Part shown: positions 55,975 through 62,970 of the stretch, piece after piece
Layout of the letters: each line of letters starts with the position of its first letter
Numbering within the stretch: the first letter of the stretch is position 1
Source of the DNA: Gimesia aquarii
GTDB lineage: Bacteria > Planctomycetota > Planctomycetia > Planctomycetales > Planctomycetaceae
DNA: 64,000 nt
Reading direction: 5' to 3'
NCBI RefSeq assembly: GCF_007748175.1
Contig: NZ_CP037422.1
Location: 744,001-808,000, forward strand
The notes under the pieces: model-generated
Database searches by the model: none
The model's input: only the letters and a program-made list of their open reading frames with translations
Told to the model about the DNA's origin: nothing
Program-made: the position numbers and the translations under genes

Positions 55975-57600
55975 TTAGTTATCTGACAATACCGGGGTGA
56001 CAGGGCGCGGCGCATCCCGTGTCTCATCCACAAAATTGTCAAACACTCTCATCAATGGAGAGTCTGCTGTGTTCGTCATGATCTTTCGGAAGCCAGGAGC
56101 AAGCTTCTGATAAAGAACGTAACGACCAAATCCTGAGCCATCACCTCCAAATGCATCCACAGACCGTTTCCAACCCGCTGCGTCTGCAACATTCTCAAAC
56201 CCGATCACCGCTGCTTCAGCACGTGCTTTGGCAAGAATCGCCAGAGCCTGGTCTTTGGCGGCTTCGAGTTCCTCTTGAGCCACTTCTTTATCTCGCTCTG
56301 CTTGTTCCAGAGCCACTCCCTGTTCCTGCTTAGCCAGTGTGATCTTCTTGACGATCTCACGGTCCGCCGTCACAAGATCTTTTTTCTGTTCAATCAAAGC
56401 GGTCTCGGTGGCCAGTACAGCTTCCTGTTCTTTCTGTAGTGTTTCCTGTTTGTATTGACCTTTCTTTTGAACAGCGATTTCTCGATCTCGTAATGGCCCC
56501 GCGATGGCTTCGGGAGGTGTGATCGTCGTGATCAAAGCCTGCACAATTTCGATTCCTTGCTCTTTGCAAGTTTCCGTGATCTTTCTCTGAAACTCCTCCT
56601 GGAACGCGGCACGGGTTTCTCCGCCAATAAATTCACGGGCACTCGTATTGGAACCTCGTAGACGACAAAACGCACGCGCGTTAGGCATGATGACTTTATT
56701 GATGATTTCCTCGGCGATGGCCGTTGAGCCAACCTTATCATTGGAAACATCGTTGTAGGTTACATAAGTTTGAGCGGCGGTATCAGGAATCACCCGAAAT
56801 TCAATCACACCATCGAGGGTAATCGGAAATCCATCCTTACTGGGAAACATCATGTCGCCCCCCTCAGACAAGTCAAATCTGAGAGACCGTGTGTCGATCG
56901 CATTGATACGAATCGTATAGGGATTCAGGTAATAGGTACCTTCATCCAATGTCGCTTCTTGTGGTCCCCGATGATTGGCGGCGACGAGTAGTTGATTGGG
57001 TTCTTCCGGCATGGGGCCTGCAAGATTTGTGACAATGCCTTTGTATCCAGCCGGAATTACCTTCGGTTTCCAAAGTTCGATGATCTCGATGTAATCGCTT
57101 TTGCTTCGAGGTCTGCCAATCGTTTCCTTTGTTTCTCTGTCGATCACAATAGCATTAATCGCATAGCGACCCGGTTTGAGCACTTCTTCGATGATGCCTT
57201 TGTGCTTTTCACTTGTTGACATGAAGTCGCCAGGCGGCAGATCTTCGCCGTACATGCGAATTCGAACTCCCATTGAGTCAGCCGGAATTTCGACCATGGG
57301 ATAAATTTCCCAGTCCCAGTTGTAGCAGTTGTAAAAGTAACGTCCTTCCGGCAACACTTCACGCTGCAAACCTTTGTGAATCGCTTCCTTCAAGTTGGGG
57401 TCTGGTGAGATTTCCTGATCATTCGTGAGATCAATTCCGGTCTTTCTCGTTAAAACGGCAAAGTGTTTTGCGGGTACGTCGATTCGAAATTGCGAATACA
57501 CAACGTAACCACTCACTACCAGAAATAACCCTGCCAGAAAAAGCCCGGTGATTCCAAATTTGATCAAAAGATTTTTGGCCTTTGGATCATACTCTTTCAT
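55975..57600 (-). CDS. SPFH/prohibitin-domain membrane protein, upstream copy
   Basis: A 541-residue SPFH/band-7 protein. ATG 57600 is chosen because AGAGGA lies about 7 bases upstream; a TTG start six codons earlier is less likely. One TM helix near the N-terminus (FGITGLFLAGLFLVVSGYVVYSQF) is followed by a band-7 domain (about residues 45-340). Its coiled coil (about 370-490) is rich in Glu/Gln/Lys/Ala. The two SPFH proteins are divergent rather than recent duplicates. In tandem, they may form a hetero-oligomeric complex, comparable to HflK/HflC or prohibitin 1/2; this is inference. Confidence 0.88.
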   Translation of the reverse strand: MKEYDPKAKNLLIKFGITGLFLAGLFLVVSGYVVYSQFRIDVPAKHFAVLTRKTGIDLTNDQEISPDPNLKEAIHKGLQREVLPEGRYFYNCYNWDWEIYPMVEIPADSMGVRIRMYGEDLPPGDFMSTSEKHKGIIEEVLKPGRYAINAIVIDRETKETIGRPRSKSDYIEIIELWKPKVIPAGYKGIVTNLAGPMPEEPNQLLVAANHRGPQEATLDEGTYYLNPYTIRINAIDTRSLRFDLSEGGDMMFPSKDGFPITLDGVIEFRVIPDTAAQTYVTYNDVSNDKVGSTAIAEEIINKVIMPNARAFCRLRGSNTSAREFIGGETRAAFQEEFQRKITETCKEQGIEIVQALITTITPPEAIAGPLRDREIAVQKKGQYKQETLQKEQEAVLATETALIEQKKDLVTADREIVKKITLAKQEQGVALEQAERDKEVAQEELEAAKDQALAILAKARAEAAVIGFENVADAAGWKRSVDAFGGDGSGFGRYVLYQKLAPGFRKIMTNTADSPLMRVFDNFVDETRDAPRPVTPVLSDN

Positions 57601-58017
57601 ATCTGGTCCTCTCTTCAAATTAGTGTCGGCTTCTGCAATGAATCGTCAGCCATTGCTCTGCTGAGCCGTTGATCGTGAAGCGATCAAAGTTCTCGCTACT
57701 GGCGATATGGATGTTCAAAGTTCTCAATGTTTTTAACAACCAGGATGTTTGACCCTCTCAATGAATCGTGCTCTGAGTGAGTAACGACTCCAGGGTTAAT
57801 TAGTATCATAATCGTATTTAGACTTACTGTACTCATCTATGGCTCTGAGTTGTAAAGTGGTCGATCTCAGTGATTTCGCATTGTTTAAGCTAAAAAACGG
57901 TGAAATGATTACTATTGAGAACGTAAACTGGCTCCGTGAGATCAAAAAAGATGGCCAAATCTTAAGAGATTTGAGAGGGTTTATTGATTTTCCGAAAGTG
58001 AGGAAACATGCGATTAA

Positions 58018-58368
58018 TCACACAGCCACCGTCGAGCGACCCCATTTTGGCGCGAAAACCGTTTTCTCAATACTGAATGTTTCTGCGCCTGCGGATCTGA
58101 GTACGATAAAACCCACTGGTTTCAGCAAGAATTCCACCGGCGACACTAAAACCGATTCCCAATCTTCACTGCTTTTTGTACCCAAACTGACCTTATCAGC
58201 GACAAAATCTGATCTCAATCGGTCACGAATGAACCAACTCTCAGACAAAACTGCGCAAATAAGAAACTCGCCCACCTCGCCCCGTTTGCAATGGTTACCA
58301 AAACTCAAACCACAAACCGTCCACCAACCAGAAAACAAACGCCACAACATGCACATCAAACACCACAT
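58018..58368 (-). CDS. Possible small hypothetical protein
   Basis: A 116-residue frame beginning MWCLMCMLWRLFSGWW is preceded by GGAGG on the minus strand (plus-strand 58376-58380, spacer 7), a strong Shine-Dalgarno. The protein has no recognised family and an unusually high Trp and Cys content at the start. An overlapping plus-strand frame at 57839-58399 is also open but lacks a ribosome-binding site. Coding is uncertain; it may instead be a repeat-derived sequence. Confidence 0.3.
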   Translation of the reverse strand: MWCLMCMLWRLFSGWWTVCGLSFGNHCKRGEVGEFLICAVLSESWFIRDRLRSDFVADKVSLGTKSSEDWESVLVSPVEFLLKPVGFIVLRSAGAETFSIEKTVFAPKWGRSTVAV

Positions 58369-59206
58369 TACAGAACCTCCCTCCCTGACAATCAACTAAA
58401 ATCCATCAAGTAGCAAGCACGAACACTCGCACACAGCCGATACAACCCCCGCCCGAAAAGATTCTAACCGATATCACCCGACAGCTAGCAGATGAAAATC
58501 GGGCAGCGGTGTTGTAAGAACAGGGAGCAAAATGGCCAGGATGTCTTGATATAATTATGCGGATGAGCTCATCAATAATGATCGGGAAACTATTGGTCAC
58601 CACCCATCATTTTAACTTTTAGAAAGGAAGTCAGATAACCAAAACTGATTCTGCCAGTTTACTGCTGGAAAATACTGCCAACGATTTTTCACAGTCCCGG
58701 TAGTCCTCTTCCCCGACGTGTGTCTTTTGCCCACTCGTTCTCCGTGTTGCTAACGATGTCCTGGATGTGTACGGTTTTCATTGCCATCGACAGGAAACAA
58801 GTGTTTTGAATTCGCTTACGGCAAGAACGGATTCAGTTTGAGCATCTTGCGGTGTGTGTCAAGTGTTTCAACAACCACTCGCGAAAACGAACGTTATCTG
58901 TTTTAGTTGCTCAATGAGATTCAAGTTATTTTCGTACCTTGTTGCGTTTCTGTTTTTTCATCTCAGCAGCTACTGACTATAACTGTCTAATGTAAATGAA
59001 TTTATAACTTGTAAAGCGAATTCCCTGAGGTATCATATACAGCATGTTGGCTTCATATCCAGCATCTATGTGTGATATGATGCCCCTGGGGCATCATATC
59101 AGAACAAAAACCGTTTATTTTGCGCGTATTTGTTCCATATCAGTGTCATATCAGAACAAGGCCGTGCAGGTTAATAACAAGTTATGCGTTAAAGGTGCTG
59201 ACTCGT
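58369..59206. other. Noncoding region before the FRG gene, including repeat copy 1
   Basis: About 840 bases without a supported gene. From about 58881 to 59184 lies repeat copy 1 of the duplicated element described separately. A perfect 14-base inverted repeat TGATATGATGCCCC / GGGGCATCATATCA (59073-59086, 59088-59101) with one central base is also here. Multiple CATATCAG(A/T) units occur at 59095, 59136 and 59147. No integrase or transposase reading frame is visible. Confidence 0.5.
58881..59184 (+). repeat. Cassette-associated intergenic repeat, copy 1
   Basis: This diverged direct repeat pairs with 60182-60442. It begins near GCGAAAAC, shares GTTGCTCAATGAG-TTCA and the block CAGCA-TACTGA-TAT, and ends in a 38-base segment (59147-59184) that is 34/38 identical to the second copy. 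Both copies end at GTTA, and the sequences diverge immediately after it. The final part resembles the L'-R' arm of the attC site at 61481-61568 (GGTTAA...GTTAGC). Copy 1 contains an additional internal 52-base tandem-like duplication. Confidence 0.65.
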
Positions 59207-59983
59207 ATGTCCGCGGAGTTTCCAATCACTCGCGAGATTCACTCAATTGGTGACCTGTTCGAGTGTGCGGAAATCGCATCAAAGGCATTTACATACGTCG
59301 TGTGGTTTCGGGGGCACGCGGATAACAGCGCATCATGGGATCTGCGCCCAACCGTTCACCGCAAGTTCCCGAATACTGGCTATGAATCCGCTCTGGTCAT
59401 GAACTTTCGCCGCCGTGCTTTGTCACGTCACCCCCGATGCCCCGACTCCAACGATCAGGCGGCTTGGTTGTGCCTTATGCAGCATTACGGAGTGCCAACA
59501 CGTCTACTCGACTGGACGGAGTCGATTCTCGTTGCAGCGTATTTTGCCGTTCACAACAGCAAACGCGAAACCGACGCCGCCATTTGGGCTTTATCGCCCG
59601 TACTGCTGAATCAGGCGTTTGACTTACCGCATATTCCGGCACTTTCGAATCCGGAACTGAAGCCGTTGATGCGTCCAGCTTTCGGGGCAAGCGGAACTGA
59701 CAAAGGAATTATCGCAACGCTGTATGACGAGGTCGATCTGCGGATGCTCATTCAACAGGGCGTTTTCACGATCCACGCCGATCGCACTCCGCTTGAACAA
59801 CTGGCGGACAGTCAACGCTTTCTGCAAAAATACAGAATCCCCCAAGCAGCAAAGTCGAAGCTTGAATGGCAACTTCGACTGGCCGGTGTTTCGCAATCCA
59901 AGCTGTTCCCGGATTTACAGAACCTTGCGTCCGAAATCACTGATCAGCAGGAGCGCGTTTTGGAACGCAAAGAAAACGCGTAA
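59207..59983 (+). CDS. FRG-domain protein in an integron-like cassette
   Basis: A 258-residue cytoplasmic protein of the FRG-domain family, named for the F/W-R-G motif, here WFRGH near residue 33. The downstream HHYGxPTRLLDWT signature of the family is LMQHYGVPTRLLDWTESILVAAYFAV (about 85-110). Proteins with this domain are found in phages, defence islands and toxin-like loci, but their biochemical role is unknown. ATG 59207 is used because it lies 23 bases after the GTTA core site; a longer frame would run through that site. Its stop codon lies within the left arm of the attC-like site at 59978-60068, a typical cassette arrangement. Confidence 0.85.
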   Translation: MSAEFPITREIHSIGDLFECAEIASKAFTYVVWFRGHADNSASWDLRPTVHRKFPNTGYESALVMNFRRRALSRHPRCPDSNDQAAWLCLMQHYGVPTRLLDWTESILVAAYFAVHNSKRETDAAIWALSPVLLNQAFDLPHIPALSNPELKPLMRPAFGASGTDKGIIATLYDEVDLRMLIQQGVFTIHADRTPLEQLADSQRFLQKYRIPQAAKSKLEWQLRLAGVSQSKLFPDLQNLASEITDQQERVLERKENA

Positions 59984-60068
59984 CAATCCGTTGCACACGG
60001 AGCCGCGGGCCGCGCGGGTGCTGAAATCAACGTCGTTTGCCGCGGCCCGGTGAACGGTGACGTTCGGC
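59978..60068 (+). mobile_element. attC-like recombination site 1
   Basis: The site starts with GCGTAAC and ends with GTTCGGC, in the positions of the attC R'' and R' boxes (5 of 7 complementary). Between them the arms pair: CCGTTGCACACGGAGCCGCGG on the left with CCGCGGCCCGGTGAACGG on the right, apart from an unpaired G and A on the left arm, the extrahelical bases expected of attC. The 91-base length is in the attC range. CTGAAATCAAC in its centre is identical to that in site 2 (61481-61568). It begins at the stop codon of the FRG gene. Confidence 0.82.
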
Positions 60069-60460
60069 AGGAATGTGGTTCGCAACAAGAAGGGACCATT
60101 ACCAGACACTTGCTGTTTTCTGATGTCTCGGTAACAGCTGTTACCCGGTCTTGAAATTTTTCATTTGCTCGTCTCAATCGGGCGAGAACTGATTGCGTTT
60201 TAATATCTGTTCGAGTTGCTCAATGAGTTTCATGATCTTCTTACGCCTTGTTGTGTTTTCTATTTTCAATATCAGCAAGTAACTGATTGTAAACAGAAAT
60301 AATAATAAAGTTTCATATTGAAAATCAAATTTCCCCTGTTATTATACACATGTATTCTGATATTATAGGCAGGATTCATATGTTATGTGAAGTCGCTGGA
60401 ACATCATATCAGAGCAAGACCGTGCAGGTTAACAACCAGTTAGCTATCTAGGATGAACAA
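60069..60460. other. Noncoding region between cassette genes, including repeat copy 2
   Basis: About 390 bases without a gene. The perfect palindrome GGTAACAGCTGTTACC lies at 60130-60145; related inverted repeats occur at 61652-61667 and 61707-61722. Repeat copy 2 fills the rest and ends at the GTTA core at 60439-60442. GTAACTGATTGTAAAC (60279-60294) is partly complementary to GGTTAACAACCAGTTA near the end, so the element may itself be a long attC-like noncoding cassette; this is weak. Confidence 0.5.
60182..60442 (+). repeat. Cassette-associated intergenic repeat, copy 2
   Basis: This is the second copy of the element at 58881-59184. The terminal 38 bases (60405-60442) differ from copy 1 at four positions only. 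Upstream similarity is lower but visible as far as GCGAGAAC. It ends at GTTA, 18 bases before the glycosidase start codon. The two copies being placed before different cassette genes suggests movement or duplication through a shared core site. Confidence 0.65.
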
Positions 60461-61465
60461 ATGGTAGAGCTACCTCGGCTTCGAACTAGGAATTCGCGAA
60501 TTGTTGATTTAAGCGGCAACGAAGTCGTGTTAAAGGGCGTTAATATCGCCGATCCAGAAGCTATTTACAGGGATCGGCACCGAGTCAGTCTGCTTGACGT
60601 TGCCGATCGAATCTTCTTTGATCTGGGATGCAAGGTGGTACGGATCCCCGTGATACCGGAAGACTTCTATGGCTACGGATATGGATTCCTGCATCAACAG
60701 GACACATACTTTCACCGTTATCTCAAGCCCCTTGTTGACTACTGCGCGGACATTGGACTCTATGCAATTATTGACATGCACTACGTCGATGGCGAACCTT
60801 TAATCGATGACAAACCTTCCTTTGGGTACCTGGACAAAAAGGATCAAGCCTTCGAATTCTGGAGCTTCATTGCGCCGAAGTTCAGAGAATACTCCAACGT
60901 AATCTTTGACATCTACAACGAACCGGTGCAACCACGATCTACCGATCCCTGGGAAGGTCCGTATGACTGGGCAACATGGAAGAATGAAATGGCCCAGCCA
61001 ATTGTCAACCTGATACGGCGGCATGCTCCGCAAAACCTGATTCTCGTGGGTGGTCCAAATTACTGTCTGGAAATGGCAGGGGCTGCGACTGATCCAGTAC
61101 TGGATCCGGAAAACGACCCACCTTCGATAGCATATGTTACGCACACATACCCCGGCCACGACCCTGGACGTCGAATCGCCAACGTTCTCGATCCAATCGT
61201 AGACCGAGTCCCAGTATTCGTATCAGAGTGGGGCTTTGAGCAGGGCGCGGGGCGGGTCGTACATGGCACAGCCGACGAGTTTGGGAAGGAGCTAATCGAT
61301 TACGTAGATAGGCACAACTTGGGGTGGACTGCCTGGGTCTATGACAACGTCTGGACAAGCCGAATGGTCAATGCAAAGTGGTCGTTGCTAGGAGACGTCG
61401 ACTCCGAGAAGTATCCGATCGAGTACAACGGACGAATGGGTGGATTCGTCAAACGCCATTTGTAA
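60461..61465 (+). CDS. Glycoside hydrolase family 5-like protein in an integron-like cassette
   Basis: A 334-residue TIM-barrel glycosidase of clan GH-A, probably GH5 (endoglucanase or mannanase type). The acid/base Glu154 lies in IFDIYNEP and the nucleophile Glu256 in VFVSEWGFE, with the GH5 strand LYAIIDMHYVDGE and a C-terminal WVYDNVW. There is no signal peptide, so it appears cytoplasmic, which is odd for a family that usually degrades polysaccharides outside. ATG 60461 lies 18 bases after a GTTA core site. The stop is 15 bases before the attC-like site at 61481-61568. Confidence 0.87.
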   Translation: MVELPRLRTRNSRIVDLSGNEVVLKGVNIADPEAIYRDRHRVSLLDVADRIFFDLGCKVVRIPVIPEDFYGYGYGFLHQQDTYFHRYLKPLVDYCADIGLYAIIDMHYVDGEPLIDDKPSFGYLDKKDQAFEFWSFIAPKFREYSNVIFDIYNEPVQPRSTDPWEGPYDWATWKNEMAQPIVNLIRRHAPQNLILVGGPNYCLEMAGAATDPVLDPENDPPSIAYVTHTYPGHDPGRRIANVLDPIVDRVPVFVSEWGFEQGAGRVVHGTADEFGKELIDYVDRHNLGWTAWVYDNVWTSRMVNAKWSLLGDVDSEKYPIEYNGRMGGFVKRHL

Positions 61466-61480
61466 GGTTCGAGAGTATGA

Positions 61481-61568
61481 GCTAACAATAGCGTGAACCG
61501 GAGCGACGAATCCGGCGGTATCTGAAATCAACACGTAACCTCGCCGCCCGGTTAAGCTAGACGTTAGC
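61481..61568 (+). mobile_element. attC-like recombination site 2
   Basis: GCTAAC at 61481-61486 and GTTAGC at 61563-61568 are perfectly complementary R''/R' boxes. Inside, GTGAACCGG-AGCGACG on the left pairs with CGCCGCCCGGTTAA on the right, with an unpaired base as in attC hairpins. The central CTGAAATCAAC is shared with the site at 59978-60068. The 88-base length fits attC. It follows the GH5 gene by 15 bases. Confidence 0.85.
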
Positions 61569-61651
61569 AGATCTTCGGTCGCATCAACTCATACCTATTC
61601 TGGAATTTCAAAAACCCACTGTTTAACAGACACACTTTAAAAGAGTGACCA

Positions 61652-61722
61652 GGTAATAAGAGTTACCCAGACATCAGCTAGTGATCTCCCAAACGAATAA
61701 TAACCAGGTAACGGCTGTTACC
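61652..61722. repeat. Two related 16-base inverted repeats downstream of attC site 2
   Basis: GGTAATAAGAGTTACC (61652-61667) and GGTAACGGCTGTTACC (61707-61722) resemble the perfect palindrome at 60130-60145. All share GGTAA-N6-TTACC and sit 60-150 bases after an attC-like site. The rest of the 240-base gap to the next gene has nothing recognised. Confidence 0.6.
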
Positions 61723-61808
61723 AAGGCATCAAAACGGCAAGTGCCCAAGTAATCGGCAGGTATTTCCCAGACGCTTTTTTCGTCGTCGCTTCCAATAACT
61801 TTTATTAC

Positions 61809-62825
61809 TCAAAAAGACCTTACGTATTTCAAGGATCCATTTACAAAAGTTCTTCGTATTCTTCTCAATGCAAAATTGCACCAATTGAATATTGTCTCTA
61901 AACTTTGTCCGTATCCTTCATTAAAAGTAGCAGAGTCAGCTCCAATTTGCATGAACGCTGGGCGATTGTCTATTCTCCAAATAGAACCTGAACGTCCTTC
62001 TTCAAAACCTCTATCGAGGTGTGATGAAGCATGGAATAAATCAGCTAAAGTACCTAAGTCGGAAATTATACTTGAGTCCCCTAAATAAGCTCCTAGTGTG
62101 AATGCAAAGCTTTGACCATCAGGATGACTGTCACCTTTTTTATCATCCAAATTTCTTAAATTAGAAAGTGGGACTATCTCTTCAACGAAGGGTAAATTTA
62201 ACCTAGGTTCATGAAGTCCATTTGCTCTAATATTTTCAACAGATATATCTATAATAGCTGCATCAATCAAATGATTCCCACCAATATTTTCATCATCATC
62301 GGATTGAACGATGACAGTACCTTCAAATGCCTCAGTACCCGAGCCAGGTTGTGAACTTGCCAAAATTTCAACATCTTGATTATTAGCTAAGTTTTTTAAT
62401 CCATGAGCTACTGTTATCACTCCCCAGTTCTCGGTAGTACCTGAACTACGGTTTTCTTCCCATTTTATAACACTACCTGTAGTTACTTTAATATTTCCAT
62501 TTTCTGAAATGAATCGACCACTAGGCTTTACCGTATTTACTTCAACCACATCACATGGAAGTGACAAGTTCATTGATCCAGATTTGTTTAACGGAACTGA
62601 AATCGTCTTACTTTTTTTAATTTGAAAACTTTTTTTTGATTTTGAGTTTTGTTTTTTCTTTACATAGAAACAAATACAGAGTTCTCGAGAGGAATCTTGC
62701 CGTAAGAATTGACGTAAACCAGAGCCAATCCCAACATCAACTATATTAGGATCACTTTTAATTTTGGGGTCATTACGTAAATACTCGAGAGCATACTGGT
62801 ATTCTGATTGGGTCAAACTTGGCAT
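61809..62825 (-). CDS. Trypsin-like serine protease homologue (putative)
   Basis: A 338-residue protein. I place the start at ATG 62825 because the longer frame to a TTG at 62900 begins inside the terminator of the upstream gene. Residues GVITVAHGLK (His141), LIDAAIIDI (Asp188) and EGRSGSIWR (Ser279) match the TAAHC, D-[IA]-A-L and GDSGG positions of chymotrypsin-fold proteases. The spacings of 47 and 91 are close to the 45 and 93 of chymotrypsin. The usual GDSGG is GRSGS, so activity is uncertain. No signal peptide remains with this start. The DNA is AT-rich. It is on the same strand as the lipoprotein upstream but separated by a terminator. Confidence 0.62.
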   Translation of the reverse strand: MPSLTQSEYQYALEYLRNDPKIKSDPNIVDVGIGSGLRQFLRQDSSRELCICFYVKKKQNSKSKKSFQIKKSKTISVPLNKSGSMNLSLPCDVVEVNTVKPSGRFISENGNIKVTTGSVIKWEENRSSGTTENWGVITVAHGLKNLANNQDVEILASSQPGSGTEAFEGTVIVQSDDDENIGGNHLIDAAIIDISVENIRANGLHEPRLNLPFVEEIVPLSNLRNLDDKKGDSHPDGQSFAFTLGAYLGDSSIISDLGTLADLFHASSHLDRGFEEGRSGSIWRIDNRPAFMQIGADSATFNEGYGQSLETIFNWCNFALRRIRRTFVNGSLKYVRSF

Positions 62826-62859
62826 AATTTTGGAGCCCCACTTCACAAACAATATGAAT

Positions 62860-62891
62860 AAAAAAGCCGTAATACAGAATTGTATTACGGC
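62860..62891 (-). terminator. Rho-independent terminator of the right-edge lipoprotein gene
   Basis: A perfect 11-base stem GCCGTAATACA / TGTATTACGGC (62866-62876, 62881-62891) with a 4-base loop is followed on the minus strand by six T (A-run at 62860-62865). It lies about 80 bases past the lipoprotein stop and argues against a start of the next gene at 62900. Confidence 0.9.
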
Positions 62892-62970
62892 TATATCCAA
62901 ATATACAGAAGAACAAACAATAACTACTTATGTCAATATATTTTATTGTTTGGCCCCGAAATTCTTAATT

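Noticed and set aside
57839..58399. Plus-strand open frame of 186 codons
   Set aside because: No ribosome-binding site before its ATG, no recognisable domain, and a Ser/Thr/Pro/Lys-rich composition. It overlaps a minus-strand frame with a better ribosome-binding site, itself uncertain.
59120..59206. Extended start of the FRG gene
   Set aside because: The extension would translate the intergenic repeat and the GTTA core site; ATG 59207 lies right after the core as in typical cassettes.
62826..62900. Extended start (TTG) of the trypsin-like gene giving a membrane helix
   Set aside because: The TTG and first codons form part of a perfect terminator hairpin for the upstream gene.
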